Positions 28,766 to 37,680 of a DNA stretch of 64,000 nt are shown one piece after another. The DNA comes from an uncultured Phascolarctobacterium sp. (GTDB lineage: Bacteria > Bacillota > Negativicutes > Acidaminococcales > Acidaminococcaceae): contig NZ_CALDXR010000043.1 of the NCBI RefSeq assembly GCF_937920985.1, forward strand, positions 59,135 through 123,134. The letters run 5' to 3'. How positions within the stretch are numbered: position 1 is the stretch's first letter; every line of letters starts with the position of its first letter. The notes under the pieces were generated by a model that was given only the letters and a program-made list of their open reading frames with translations, searched no databases and was not told where the DNA came from. Made by a program: the position numbers and the translations under genes.

Positions 28766-29125
28766 ATGTGTATGGATTTGTATAATGTACAAAAGCTGCT
28801 GCAGGCCAAGGTTCTGACCGGCAGTGAGCTGATGCACCGCAAAATTGAATCCTGCTGCGGCAGTGACATGATGAGCGATGTTCTGGCCTTTACCAAACGC
28901 AACACCTTGCTGTGCACGGGACTGACGAATATGCAGGTAGTGCGCACCGCCGATATGACGGAGCTGAGCGCACTGGTATTTGTGCGTGGAAAGGTGCCTG
29001 ATGCTGATATTGTGGCAGCGGCGGCGGAAAATAATCTGCCGGTTCTGGCTACCGATTATACCTTATTTGAAGCATGCGGCATTCTTTACGGAGCAGGTAT
29101 CCGTGGCTGCAGCAAAAAGGAGTAA
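28766..29125 (+). CDS. DRTGG domain protein of the hydrogenase operon
   Basis: A 119-residue protein; ATG 28766 follows GGAGG by 8 bases (upstream ATG 28751 overlaps that site). It resembles small DRTGG-domain proteins found next to [FeFe] hydrogenase genes in anaerobic Firmicutes. The fold is recognisable from KVLTGSELMHRKIESCCGSD, then VVRTADMTELSALVFVRGK and a final LFEACGILYGAGI. A related protein is encoded at 30972. The biochemical role is not established; a ligand-sensing or assembly role is possible. First gene of the operon. Confidence 0.75.
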   Translation: MCMDLYNVQKLLQAKVLTGSELMHRKIESCCGSDMMSDVLAFTKRNTLLCTGLTNMQVVRTADMTELSALVFVRGKVPDADIVAAAAENNLPVLATDYTLFEACGILYGAGIRGCSKKE

Positions 29126-29130
29126 GAAAA

Positions 29131-29574
29131 ATGACAGACAGTAAATCAGTAAAATTAGCATTTGACTGCGTGGGCGGCGATTTTGAACGCGCAGGCGAAG
29201 CTTCTTCTAAAATAAAAAAAATGCTGCAGCGCCTGGGAATTCCGGCAGATATTGTGCGTCGTATTGCCATTGGTACCTATGAAGCGGAGATGAATGTTAT
29301 CATTCACGCCGGCGGCGGCAATGTAGCGGCTGAGGTTTTCCCGGATGCTACGGTTATTACTGTAACCGACCACGGCCCCGGCATCCCTGATATCAATAAG
29401 GCCTTGCAGGAGGGCTGGTCTACTGCGCCTGATTATGTGCGTCAGATGGGCTTTGGCGCCGGCATGGGCCTGCCTAATATGGTAAAGTGCTCCGATAAGT
29501 TTGATATTCAGTCCAAGGTGGGTGAAGGAACCTGCATCACGATGCAGTTCAAGCACCAGAGCGAGGATTTGTAA
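29131..29574 (+). CDS. HATPase (anti-sigma/serine-kinase-like) protein
   Basis: A 147-residue GHKL ATPase-fold protein related to RsbW/SpoIIAB-type kinases. I start at ATG 29131 after AAGGAG. The ATP-binding N box lies at YEAEMNVIIHAG, the G1 box is TDHGPGIPD, and the G2 box is GFGAGMGLPNM. Such small kinases phosphorylate or bind partner proteins. In hydrogenase operons they are recurrent accessory genes of unknown role. Gap of 5 bp from the previous gene. Confidence 0.8.
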   Translation: MTDSKSVKLAFDCVGGDFERAGEASSKIKKMLQRLGIPADIVRRIAIGTYEAEMNVIIHAGGGNVAAEVFPDATVITVTDHGPGIPDINKALQEGWSTAPDYVRQMGFGAGMGLPNMVKCSDKFDIQSKVGEGTCITMQFKHQSEDL

Positions 29575-29602
29575 GAGATTTTAGGAAACGAGGTGATACG
29601 CA

Positions 29603-30982
29603 ATGGCTCCTCAACCAACAACATATTTCCATTCGGTGGAATTGCAGCGGAATAAATGTCAGGGCTGCGTATCCTGCGTCAAGCTGTGTCCGACAGAGGC
29701 CATCCGCGTACGCAACGGCAAGGCGGAGATTTTGGGAGACCGCTGCATTGACTGCGGTGCCTGTGCTGCAGGCTGTCCTTACCATGCCTTTAGCGTGAAA
29801 ACAGATACGTTGGAGGGCTTGGCTGATTATGCTTATAATATTGTGCTGCCCGCACCCTCTTTGTATGCGCAGTTCCCGGATAATATACCGTTGGAAAGCA
29901 TATGGCAGGGATTGCATAATATAGGCTTTGATGAAATTTTTGATGTTTCACTGGCTTCGGAGTATATCGCCCTGGAAATAGAAGAATATGTAAAAAAGAA
30001 CAGCAACGGACGCAAGCCGTTGATTTCATCTACCTGTCCCGCAGTTATGCGCCTGATTCAGGTAAAGTTCCCCGAGCTGATTAAGCAGGTGGTGCCTGTG
30101 CTGCCGCCGGCAGAGGCTGCCGCAATTTATGTGAAGCGTGAAGCGGCGGCGCGCAAGCAGCTGCCGAAGGAGCTGATAGGAGTATGGTTTATCTCGCCCT
30201 GTCCTTCCAAGGAAACTAATATCCGCCAGTCGGTAGATGTGCATCATACAGAGCTTACCGGCAGCTTCAGCCTGTCGGAGATTTACGGACTGCTACTGAA
30301 GAATCTTGGCGGCACGCATGAGCTGAATGTGCGCACCGGTTCTTCCTATGGCATGGCCTGGGGAACCTATGGCGGCGAAATTGAAAGCGCCGGTATTACC
30401 AATGGTCTGGCAATTCATGGCATTGATAATGTGTATGACCTGCTGGAGCAGGTTTCTATGAATAAAATGCCGCAGCTTGATTATGTGGAATGCAGTGCCT
30501 GCAAAGGAGGCTGTCTGGGCGGCCTTCTTGCAGCAGAAAACAAGTTCGTGGCAGAATGCAATTTGCGCAGGCGTATCGCAGGCCTGCGGGAGCAGGAGCC
30601 GGCGGACAGGCGTGAAGCTATGGCGCGCACGATGGTGCTGGAGGATTTCCCGCATTCGGAGGCCTATCGCAAGAAGCTGGTGGCGCGTCCGATGATGCAG
30701 CTTGATGATGATATCATGGAAGCGATGAAAAAGTTCGAGCGCATGGAAGAGGTGCTTTGCTCCTTGCCTGGTCTGGACTGCGGTGCCTGCGGTGCGCCCA
30801 GCTGCCAGGGACTGGCGGAGGATATCGTGCAGGGCAAGGCGCATGAAATAGATTGTATTTTTAAATTGCGTGCCAGTGTACATAAATTGTCACAGGGCAT
30901 GTTGGAGCTGGCTAAGCAGATACCTATTTATCACGAGCCGGCAGAAATAAATAAAACGGAGGCAGACAACGATGAAGGTTAA
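29603..30982 (+). CDS. Fe-S protein with hydrogenase-like domain (H-cluster motifs altered)
   Basis: A 459-residue protein. The N-terminus has two [4Fe-4S] ferredoxin motifs (CQGCVSCVKLCP and CIDCGACAAGCP, residues 16-60). The middle matches the C-terminal large-subunit domain of [FeFe] hydrogenases, but the H-cluster motifs are degraded. TSCSPGW becomes SSTCPAV, MPCTAKK becomes SPCPSK (about 199), and MACPGGCxGGG becomes SACKGGCLGG (about 297). A C-terminal Cys-rich CGACGAPSC (about 392) forms a further Fe-S domain. The key cysteines mostly survive, so it probably holds Fe-S clusters and serves electron transfer or redox sensing, not H2 catalysis. Confidence 0.82.
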   Translation: MAPQPTTYFHSVELQRNKCQGCVSCVKLCPTEAIRVRNGKAEILGDRCIDCGACAAGCPYHAFSVKTDTLEGLADYAYNIVLPAPSLYAQFPDNIPLESIWQGLHNIGFDEIFDVSLASEYIALEIEEYVKKNSNGRKPLISSTCPAVMRLIQVKFPELIKQVVPVLPPAEAAAIYVKREAAARKQLPKELIGVWFISPCPSKETNIRQSVDVHHTELTGSFSLSEIYGLLLKNLGGTHELNVRTGSSYGMAWGTYGGEIESAGITNGLAIHGIDNVYDLLEQVSMNKMPQLDYVECSACKGGCLGGLLAAENKFVAECNLRRRIAGLREQEPADRREAMARTMVLEDFPHSEAYRKKLVARPMMQLDDDIMEAMKKFERMEEVLCSLPGLDCGACGAPSCQGLAEDIVQGKAHEIDCIFKLRASVHKLSQGMLELAKQIPIYHEPAEINKTEADNDEG

Positions 30983-31325
30983 AGAAATGATTGAGAAGCT
31001 TGATTTGAAGCTTCTGACTAAGGATGTAAGCGAAGACGCTTTATATGCAGAGGTAGAAGGCGGTTATGCTTCCGATTTACTGAGTAATGCAATGGGCCAG
31101 GGTCAGCCCGGTATGGTTTGGGTAACGATGCAGGGACATCAGAATGTTGCTGCCGTTGCTTCGCTGATTGGCTTTGCGGCAGTTATCGTAGCAGGCGACG
31201 GTCCGGTAGCGGAGGATACACTGCATAAGGCAAATCTGAATGATGTAGTTGTTGCAGCAACCGAAGAGCCTGCCTTTGAGGTTATCGGCAAGCTGTACGA
31301 ATTGGGTGTTGGCAAGAAGGACTAA
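30972..31325 (+). CDS. Second DRTGG domain protein
   Basis: A 117-residue DRTGG-domain protein, paralogous in fold to the one at 28766 (VEGGYASDLLSNAMGQ; FAAVIVAGDGPVAEDTL; FEVIGKLYELGVG). It overlaps the previous gene by 11 bp, so translation is coupled. Recurrent in [FeFe] hydrogenase operons; function not known. Confidence 0.75.
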   Translation: MKVKEMIEKLDLKLLTKDVSEDALYAEVEGGYASDLLSNAMGQGQPGMVWVTMQGHQNVAAVASLIGFAAVIVAGDGPVAEDTLHKANLNDVVVAATEEPAFEVIGKLYELGVGKKD

Positions 31326-31328
31326 GCA

Positions 31329-32099
31329 ATGCAGACAGTTCTGGCGGATTTACATGTACATACGCTGCTTTCGCCCTGTGCCGAGGTAGAGATGACACCG
31401 CATCATATTGTGATGCGTGCCGCCGAGTATGGCATTGGCGCTGTTGCTATTACCGATCATAACGCCAGTGCCAACGTGCCGGCTGCGCTGGAGGCAGCGC
31501 AGCGCTACGGCGTGAAGGTATTTCCCGGTATGGAAGTGGAAAGCAGTGAAGAGGCGCATATTGTGGCGCTGTTTGACACGCTGGAGCAGCTGAAGAGCTG
31601 GCAGCTGGTAGTTGATGAGCATATGAACGGTATGCTGAATGATGCGGAACGTTTCGGTGCTCAGTATGTAGTAGATGCCGAGGACGAGTTTGTGCGCGAG
31701 GAGCAGCGCCTGCTGCACGCACCGCTGTCACTGACAGCGGCGCAGGTGGTGCAGCAGGTTGCAGCCTTGGGCGGCCTTACCATTGCCGCTCATATCGACC
31801 GTCCTTCCTACAGCATTTTGGGACAGCTGGGCTTTATTGAGCCGGACTTCGGCTTTGCTGCTGCCGAAATTTCTGCAGCAGGCTGGCAGCGCAAGCTGCA
31901 GTCGAAGCTGCAGCGTCTGGCAGGCTATCTGCCGTTTATTACGGATTCCGATGCACATAATATTTATGATTTTGTGCAGGGACCGAAAAACCTGCTTCAT
32001 GTAGAGGAATTAACGATAGCAGAGCTGAAATTGGCCTTGGCAGGTAAAGGGATGCGTTCTGTCCTGGTGGGACAATTTTCAGATTTTTGTAAAGAATAA
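31329..32099 (+). CDS. PHP domain phosphoesterase-like protein
   Basis: A 256-residue PHP (polymerase and histidinol phosphatase) domain. Metal ligands are visible as DLHVHTLLSPCAE at the N-terminus, AITDHNA, a MEVESSEEAHIVALF segment, TIAAHIDRPS and ITDSDAHNI at the end. These enzymes hydrolyse phosphoesters with a trinuclear metal site; the substrate here is unknown. It follows the DRTGG gene by 3 bp and ends the first half of the hydrogenase cluster. Confidence 0.82.
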   Translation: MQTVLADLHVHTLLSPCAEVEMTPHHIVMRAAEYGIGAVAITDHNASANVPAALEAAQRYGVKVFPGMEVESSEEAHIVALFDTLEQLKSWQLVVDEHMNGMLNDAERFGAQYVVDAEDEFVREEQRLLHAPLSLTAAQVVQQVAALGGLTIAAHIDRPSYSILGQLGFIEPDFGFAAAEISAAGWQRKLQSKLQRLAGYLPFITDSDAHNIYDFVQGPKNLLHVEELTIAELKLALAGKGMRSVLVGQFSDFCKE

Positions 32100-32142
32100 T
32101 GCAAATAGAGTATGCTATATAGCGAAAATAACATAAATAGTA

Positions 32143-32171
32143 TTGTGCATTTGCTTGTAAAATGGTATACT
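32143..32171 (+). promoter_or_regulatory. Candidate promoter of the hydC-hydA genes
   Basis: TTGTGC (32143-32148), a 17-base spacer and TATACT (32166-32171) lie 43 bp before hydC. This would allow the catalytic subunits to be expressed apart from the upstream accessory genes. Confidence 0.5.
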
Positions 32172-32213
32172 GAGTTGGTAAGTTTACAAAAAATCCTTTA
32201 GAGGAGGGGTAGT

Positions 32214-32723
32214 ATGAACAATAGTGAAAACCGTCTTGAGCGTAAATGTAGCTGCTGCGGCGGCGATAATCCGGAAAAGCAGCGTATAGATGCCATTCTG
32301 GAAAAATACGCAGATGTTAAGGGACCGTTGATTCCTATTCTGCAGGAAGTGCAGAACCTGTACAACTATTTGCCTAAGGATGTACTGGAGTATATTGCCG
32401 ATAAAACAGGTACGCCGATTTCCGAAATTTACGGCGTAGTAACCTTTTATTCATTGTTCCATCTTAATCCGCGCGGACGCAATGTTATCCGCGTCTGCCA
32501 GGGAACTGCCTGCCATGTGCGCGGCGGCAAAACAATTCTGCAGGCCTTGGAAAAGCAGTTGGGCATTAAAGCAGGACATACGACCGATGACCTGCGCTTT
32601 ACACTGGAAACCGTAGCCTGCATCGGTGCCTGCGGTTTGGCGCCGGTTATGCAGATTAACGACGATACGCATGGACGCCTGACTACCGATAAGCTGGCAG
32701 GCATCTTGGCAAGGTATAAATAA
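32214..32723 (+). CDS. hydC: NuoE-like [2Fe-2S] subunit of [FeFe] hydrogenase
   Basis: A 169-residue thioredoxin-fold [2Fe-2S] protein of the NuoE/HydC family. The four cluster cysteines are in CQGTACHVRGG and CIGACGLAP. The short N-terminal CSCCGG stretch is additional. It should pass electrons between the NAD(H)-FMN site of HydB and the rest of the enzyme. Preceded by GAGGAGGGG. Confidence 0.9.
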   Translation: MNNSENRLERKCSCCGGDNPEKQRIDAILEKYADVKGPLIPILQEVQNLYNYLPKDVLEYIADKTGTPISEIYGVVTFYSLFHLNPRGRNVIRVCQGTACHVRGGKTILQALEKQLGIKAGHTTDDLRFTLETVACIGACGLAPVMQINDDTHGRLTTDKLAGILARYK

Positions 32724-32724
32724 A

Positions 32725-33276
32725 ATGCGGGAGCTGGCATTACACATCTTGGATATAGCCCAAAATTCTGTGGCTGCCGGTGCCCGTCATATCTGGCTGA
32801 CTGTCAGCGAAAATGAACAGGGGTACTTTGTTTTCAGCGTCCGCGATGACGGCAAGGGCATGGATAGCGAGATGCTGCAGCGGGTGCGCGACCCCTTTGT
32901 TACCAGCCGTACTACCAGAAAGGTAGGCATGGGAATTCCCTTTATCGATATGGTTACGCAGCAATGCGGCGGACACTTGGAGCTGCAGTCTGCGCCCGGA
33001 AAGGGAACTGAGCTGACTGCATATTTTGTGGCAGATAATATTGACCGGCCTCCGCTGGGAGATATTGTGAGCAGTGTGCAGGTGCTGTTGGCGGGGGCGC
33101 CGCAGCTGGAGCTGGAATTTGCCTATAACGGCGCCAACGGCTCGCTGGTGTTCAGAACGCAGGAGGTCAGAGAAATATTAGGCGAAGCGTGTGACTTTGC
33201 CAATCCTGAAATATATGCCTGGCTGGGAGCCTATTTGCAGGAGCAGATGGCACAGGTGCAGGGTAAGGAGGTATAA
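32725..33276 (+). CDS. Histidine-kinase-type ATPase domain protein
   Basis: A 183-residue stand-alone GHKL ATPase domain without a histidine phosphotransfer or sensor domain. N box: LHILDIAQNSVAAGA; G1: VRDDGKGMD; G2: KVGMGIPF; final G3: PGKGTELTAYF. This gene is commonly seen between HydC- and HydB-type genes in Clostridia and Negativicutes. A control role over the hydrogenase is possible but unproven. It starts 1 bp after hydC. Confidence 0.82.
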   Translation: MRELALHILDIAQNSVAAGARHIWLTVSENEQGYFVFSVRDDGKGMDSEMLQRVRDPFVTSRTTRKVGMGIPFIDMVTQQCGGHLELQSAPGKGTELTAYFVADNIDRPPLGDIVSSVQVLLAGAPQLELEFAYNGANGSLVFRTQEVREILGEACDFANPEIYAWLGAYLQEQMAQVQGKEV

Positions 33277-33280
33277 ACGA

Positions 33281-33649
33281 ATGAAAAGCTTAGCGGATTT
33301 ACACGCTTTGAGAGATAAGCTGAAAGCAGATATCAAGCTGCGTCAGAGTTCAGGTACAAAAATTATTGTAGGTATGGGTACCTGCGGCATTGCTGCCGGT
33401 GCGCGTGAGGTTATGAGCGCTATCCTGCAGGAGCTGAACAAGCGTCATTTGTTTGATGTGCAGGTGCAGCAGACAGGTTGTATCGGTATGTGCGAAAAAG
33501 AGGTGCTCGTGGATGTAGTGCGTCCGGGTGAAGCACGCATTACCTATGGCAAGGTAACCCCGGAGGCTGTGCCCAAAATTATCGCAGAGCATGTAGTAAA
33601 CGGTCACATTGTGGAAGAGCTTGTCGTAGGCAGGCTGGATCAGGAATAA
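33281..33649 (+). CDS. [2Fe-2S] thioredoxin-like ferredoxin
   Basis: A 122-residue protein; ATG 33281 after AAGGAGG is chosen over an in-frame start at 33191 inside the preceding gene. Cluster cysteines occur as VGMGTCGIAAGA and QTGCIGMCEKE. It resembles the thioredoxin-like ferredoxin fused to the N-terminus of NuoF-like subunits, here free-standing. Probable electron carrier of the hydrogenase complex. Confidence 0.85.
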   Translation: MKSLADLHALRDKLKADIKLRQSSGTKIIVGMGTCGIAAGAREVMSAILQELNKRHLFDVQVQQTGCIGMCEKEVLVDVVRPGEARITYGKVTPEAVPKIIAEHVVNGHIVEELVVGRLDQE

Positions 33650-33727
33650 GCCGCAGGCAGGGTACACAGTAGTTGGAGAAGCTGATGTATCATAGCTTGT
33701 AAACAAAACAGGTGGAGGAAAAATATT

Positions 33728-35518
33728 ATGCAGCATATAAGAGCTCACGTTTTAGTGTGTGGCGGTACGGGCTGTAAGGCTAACGGCTCGAAGGAAATCC
33801 AGCTGACTTTTGCCAGAGAGCTGCAAAAGTTCGGCCTGCAGGATGAGGTTATGGTTGTTGAAACAGGCTGCCATGGCTTTTGCGAGCACGGACCGCTGGT
33901 TATCGTTTATCCGGAAGGCACCTTCTATTGCGGTGTAAAGCCGGAGGACGTTAAAACCATCGTTGAAGAACATTTATATAAAGGACGCATCGTACAGCGT
34001 CTGCTTTATCGCGAACCCATCAATCAGGAGCAGGTTCCGCGTTATTCTGAAATCGGCTTCTACAAAAAGCAGCATCGCCTGGTATTGGCTAACTGCGGTG
34101 CGATTAACCCGGAGGCTATTGAAGAGTATATCGCTGTAGGCGGTTATGAGGCATTGGCTAAGGCTGTTACGCAGATGACTCCGCAGGAGGTTGTGGACGA
34201 GGTCAAAAAATCCGGCCTGCGCGGTCGTGGCGGCGGCGGCTTCCCGACCGGTATGAAATGGCAGTTTGCCAAAAACTCCGAGAGCGATAAAAAGTATGTT
34301 ATCTGTAATGCGGACGAGGGCGACCCGGGCGCATTTATGGACCGCAGCGTTCTGGAGGGCGACCCGCACCGTGTATTGGAAGGCATGGCTATCTGCGGCT
34401 ATGCTATGGGTGCGGATGAAGGCTATATCTATGTACGTGCGGAATATCCGCTGGCTATCAAACGCTTGCGTACCGCCATTGCTCAGGCTGAAGAAATGGG
34501 CCTGTTAGGCGAGCATATTTTTGAAAGCGATTTCAGCTTTACTATTCATATCAAAGAAGGCGCCGGTGCCTTTGTTTGCGGCGAAGAAACTGCCCTGATG
34601 GCTTCTATCGAAGGCAAGCGCGGTATGCCGCGCCCGCGTCCGCCATTCCCTGCGGTCAGCGGCCTGTGGGGCAAGCCGACTAATATCAACAACGTAGAAA
34701 CCTTTGCCAATGTTGCGCAGATTATCGTTAACGGTGCAGACTGGTACTGCCAGCTTGGTACCGAAAAATCCAAAGGCACCAAGGTTTTCGCTTTGACCGG
34801 CAAAATCAATAACACCGGTCTGGCAGAGGTGCCGATGGGTATTACCATGCGCGAGATTATTTATGATATCGGCGGCGGCATTACCAACGGCAAAAAGTTT
34901 AAGGCTGTACAGATCGGCGGTCCGTCCGGCGGCTGTCTGCCTGAAAGCATGCTGGATTTGCCGGTCGATTATGATTCCCTGATTGCTGCCGGTGCTATGA
35001 TGGGCAGTGGTGGCCTTGTTGTTATGGACGAGGATACCTGCATGGTTGACGTTGCCAAGTTCTTCTTGAACTTTACGCAGTCGGAATCCTGCGGTAAATG
35101 TACTCCCTGCCGCGAAGGCACGAAGCGTATGCTGGAAATCCTTACCCGTATTACGGAAGGACAGGGACGCGAGGGCGATATCGAGCTGCTGGAAAACCTT
35201 GCCAAGAATATCAAGGAAACAGCTCTTTGCGGCTTGGGACAAACCGCTCCCAACCCTGTTTTGAGCACCCTGAAATATTTCAGAGATGAATACGAGGCGC
35301 ATATCAAAGAGAAGCGCTGTCCTGCAGGCGTCTGCGAAAAGATGCTACATTACGAAATCAGCGATGCCTGCCGCGGCTGCGGTCTGTGCGCCCGTCAGTG
35401 CCCGGTACAGGCTATCAGCGGTTCACCGAAAGCAAAACATGTTATTGATCAGAATAAATGCATTAAATGCGGTGCCTGCATGACGGTGTGCCCGTTTAAG
35501 GCAATCAGCAAAGCATAA
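33728..35518 (+). CDS. hydB: NuoF-like FMN/NAD(H) subunit of [FeFe] hydrogenase
   Basis: A 596-residue flavoprotein. Domain order: N-terminal thioredoxin-like [2Fe-2S] part (CGGTGCKANGS, ETGCHGFCEHG); NuoF core with NADH loop GLRGRGGGGFPTG and FMN segment YVICNADEGDPGAFMDR; [4Fe-4S] motif ESCGKCTPCREG; C-terminal two-cluster ferredoxin (CRGCGLCARQCP, CIKCGACMTVCP). This is the HydB layout of trimeric, often electron-bifurcating, hydrogenases that couple H2 to NAD(H) and ferredoxin. Bifurcation itself cannot be proved from sequence. Confidence 0.93.
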   Translation: MQHIRAHVLVCGGTGCKANGSKEIQLTFARELQKFGLQDEVMVVETGCHGFCEHGPLVIVYPEGTFYCGVKPEDVKTIVEEHLYKGRIVQRLLYREPINQEQVPRYSEIGFYKKQHRLVLANCGAINPEAIEEYIAVGGYEALAKAVTQMTPQEVVDEVKKSGLRGRGGGGFPTGMKWQFAKNSESDKKYVICNADEGDPGAFMDRSVLEGDPHRVLEGMAICGYAMGADEGYIYVRAEYPLAIKRLRTAIAQAEEMGLLGEHIFESDFSFTIHIKEGAGAFVCGEETALMASIEGKRGMPRPRPPFPAVSGLWGKPTNINNVETFANVAQIIVNGADWYCQLGTEKSKGTKVFALTGKINNTGLAEVPMGITMREIIYDIGGGITNGKKFKAVQIGGPSGGCLPESMLDLPVDYDSLIAAGAMMGSGGLVVMDEDTCMVDVAKFFLNFTQSESCGKCTPCREGTKRMLEILTRITEGQGREGDIELLENLAKNIKETALCGLGQTAPNPVLSTLKYFRDEYEAHIKEKRCPAGVCEKMLHYEISDACRGCGLCARQCPVQAISGSPKAKHVIDQNKCIKCGACMTVCPFKAISKA

Positions 35519-35529
35519 GGAGGGGACTG

Positions 35530-37257
35530 ATGATGCAGATGGTTAATTTGACAATAGATGGAAAACAGATTCAGGCCCCCGCAGGCTCCAGCGTTCTGGA
35601 GGCTGCACGCAGCGCAGGTATTTATATTCCTACACTGTGCTATCATCCGGACCTGCGTCCGGAGGGTGCCTGCCGCCTGTGTATGGTAGAAGCTAGCGGT
35701 GCGCGCACTCTGGTTGCTTCCTGCGTATATCCTGTAAGCGAGGGTATGGTAGTAAAAACCAATACATCTAAGGTACGCGAAGCACGCAAAACTGTGCTGG
35801 AGCTGCTTTTGACCAATCACCCGAAGGACTGCCTGTGCTGTCAGAAGAATGGCGACTGCGAGCTGCAGAAAATTGCCGCTGATCTGGGCGTGCGTAAGCT
35901 GCGCTTCGAGGGTGGCGAAACAAGGGCGCGTACTATTGACAACAGTAATCCTTCTTTGGTACGCGATCAGGAAAAATGCATTCTCTGCGGACGCTGCATT
36001 CGTGTTTGCCGTGATGTGCAGGGCATGAGCGTTTACAGCTTTGCCGGCCGTGGCTTCAATACCATGGTATCCACAGCCTTTGAGCATGACCTGCTCAACA
36101 GTGCCTGCACCTACTGCGGCCAGTGTGCTGATGTCTGCCCGACAGGCGCTATCGTGGAAAAAGATGATACCGACAAGGTTTGGGATGCAATCAACAATCC
36201 TGAGAAGGTTGTTGTAGTACAAACTGCTCCGTCAGTGCGTGTTGCTCTGGGCGAGGAGCTGGGCATTCCGGCAGGTCAGGTTGTTACCGGCAAAATGGTA
36301 GCAGCATTGCGTCATTTAGGCTTTGATAAGGTTTTTGATACCAACTTCTCTGCCGACCTGACGATTATGGAGGAAGGTCATGAGTTCCTGCAGCGCTTGC
36401 AGAACGGTGGCGTGCTGCCGATGATTACCTCCTGCAGTCCGGGCTGGGTAAATATGATTGAGCTGAAATATCCTGAGCTGCTGCCGCATCTGTCTACTGC
36501 CAAATCTCCGCAGCAGATGTTTGGTGCTGTTGCCAAAACCTACTTTGCTGAACGTGCAGGCATTGATCCGGCAAAAATAGTCAGTGTGTCCGTAATGCCC
36601 TGTACTGCGAAAAAGGCGGAGGCTGCACGTGAGGAAATGTGCGCCAGCGGCTATCGCGATGTAGATGTGGTTATCACTACACGCGAGCTGGGACGCATGA
36701 TCCGTGAGGCTGGTATTGACTTTAATGCGCTGGAGGAGGCAGAGTTTGATTCTCCGCTGGGTACCGGTACCGGCGCTGCCGTTATCTTCGGTACGACCGG
36801 TGGCGTAATGGAAGCGGCTCTGCGTACTGTGGCCGAGGTTGTTGCCGGCAAGGAGCTGCCTAAGGTTGAATATAATGAAGTACGCGGCATGGAGCAGACA
36901 CGCGAGGCGGTTATTGATGTTGCAGGTACAGCTGTAAAGGTTGCTGTAGTACATACGCTTAAATCTGCCAGGATGATGCTGGAACGCATTAAGACAGGAA
37001 CTGCAGACTACCAGTTTATTGAGGTTATGGCCTGCCCGGGTGGCTGCATCGGCGGTGGTGGTCAGCCTGTGCCGGTGGATGCTTCCATCAGGGAAAAACG
37101 CCGTGAAGCGATTTTTAACTGCGACCGTACAAGCGAATTACGAAAATCGCATGAAAACCCGGAAATAAAAACACTTTATGATACGTGGTTAGGCAAACCT
37201 CTTTCTGAGAAGGCTCATAGTCTACTGCACACACATTACCACGCGCAAAATCGTTAA
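35530..37257 (+). CDS. hydA: [FeFe] hydrogenase catalytic subunit
   Basis: A 575-residue catalytic subunit. N-terminal [2Fe-2S] domain (GACRLCMVEASG), the His-Cys3 [4Fe-4S] motif HPKDCLCCQKNGDC, then two [4Fe-4S] clusters (CILCGRCIRVC, CTYCGQCADVCP). All three H-cluster motifs are intact: TSCSPGW (about 300), MPCTAKK (about 356) and MACPGGCIGGGG (about 500). It makes or oxidises H2 in the cytoplasm with HydB and HydC. No maturation genes (hydEFG) are in the window. It follows hydB by 11 bp and ends the operon. Confidence 0.96.
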   Translation: MMQMVNLTIDGKQIQAPAGSSVLEAARSAGIYIPTLCYHPDLRPEGACRLCMVEASGARTLVASCVYPVSEGMVVKTNTSKVREARKTVLELLLTNHPKDCLCCQKNGDCELQKIAADLGVRKLRFEGGETRARTIDNSNPSLVRDQEKCILCGRCIRVCRDVQGMSVYSFAGRGFNTMVSTAFEHDLLNSACTYCGQCADVCPTGAIVEKDDTDKVWDAINNPEKVVVVQTAPSVRVALGEELGIPAGQVVTGKMVAALRHLGFDKVFDTNFSADLTIMEEGHEFLQRLQNGGVLPMITSCSPGWVNMIELKYPELLPHLSTAKSPQQMFGAVAKTYFAERAGIDPAKIVSVSVMPCTAKKAEAAREEMCASGYRDVDVVITTRELGRMIREAGIDFNALEEAEFDSPLGTGTGAAVIFGTTGGVMEAALRTVAEVVAGKELPKVEYNEVRGMEQTREAVIDVAGTAVKVAVVHTLKSARMMLERIKTGTADYQFIEVMACPGGCIGGGGQPVPVDASIREKRREAIFNCDRTSELRKSHENPEIKTLYDTWLGKPLSEKAHSLLHTHYHAQNR

Positions 37258-37275
37258 TTGTTCTATCTGGATAAT

Positions 37276-37318
37276 ACAAAACCCCCTTTTTTTCCGCAGA
37301 AAGAAGGGGGTGTTTTGT
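37276..37318 (+). terminator. Terminator after hydA
   Basis: ACAAAACCCCCTT pairs with AGGGGGTGTTTTGT around a T-rich loop, immediately after hydA. It ends the hydrogenase operon. Confidence 0.85.
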
Positions 37319-37450
37319 AAATTTGTAAAGAAAAAGCTTGCAGTGTTACAATTTTGCTGGTATTATATATAGCGTTGAGTGCATTTTACCTGCTATGTAA
37401 AACACAGGAAAAATTTGACAGAAAAAAGTGAAGTTTTTCTGAAAATGTGT

Positions 37451-37680
37451 TATAATTGTAGCAGAACAAAAGAAGCATTTAAAAAAATATTTATAGCATA
37501 AGCAGGAGTTTTCTGTTATATGTCGAAATGACTAAATAGTCAAGTATGAAATATTTGTGAAGTGCTTGAAAACAGGTAATATCTTATTTGTAATGTCACA
37601 AGGCATTGCTGATAAGTTATATGCACAGGGGTAACACCCTTATAAAACACAATGTCCTAATTAAAAGGAGGAAGGTAAAC
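37451..37680 (+). promoter_or_regulatory. Extended -10 promoter and 220-nt leader of the propionate operon
   Basis: TGTTATAAT (extended -10, TATAAT at 37451-37456) is the best promoter here; no TTGACA is correctly spaced (one at 37418 is too far). The leader of about 215 bases before the CoA-transferase contains a small inverted repeat (ATAAG...CTTAT around 37613-37642) but no riboswitch I recognise. A strong AAAAGGAGGAAGG ribosome site follows. Confidence 0.5.
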
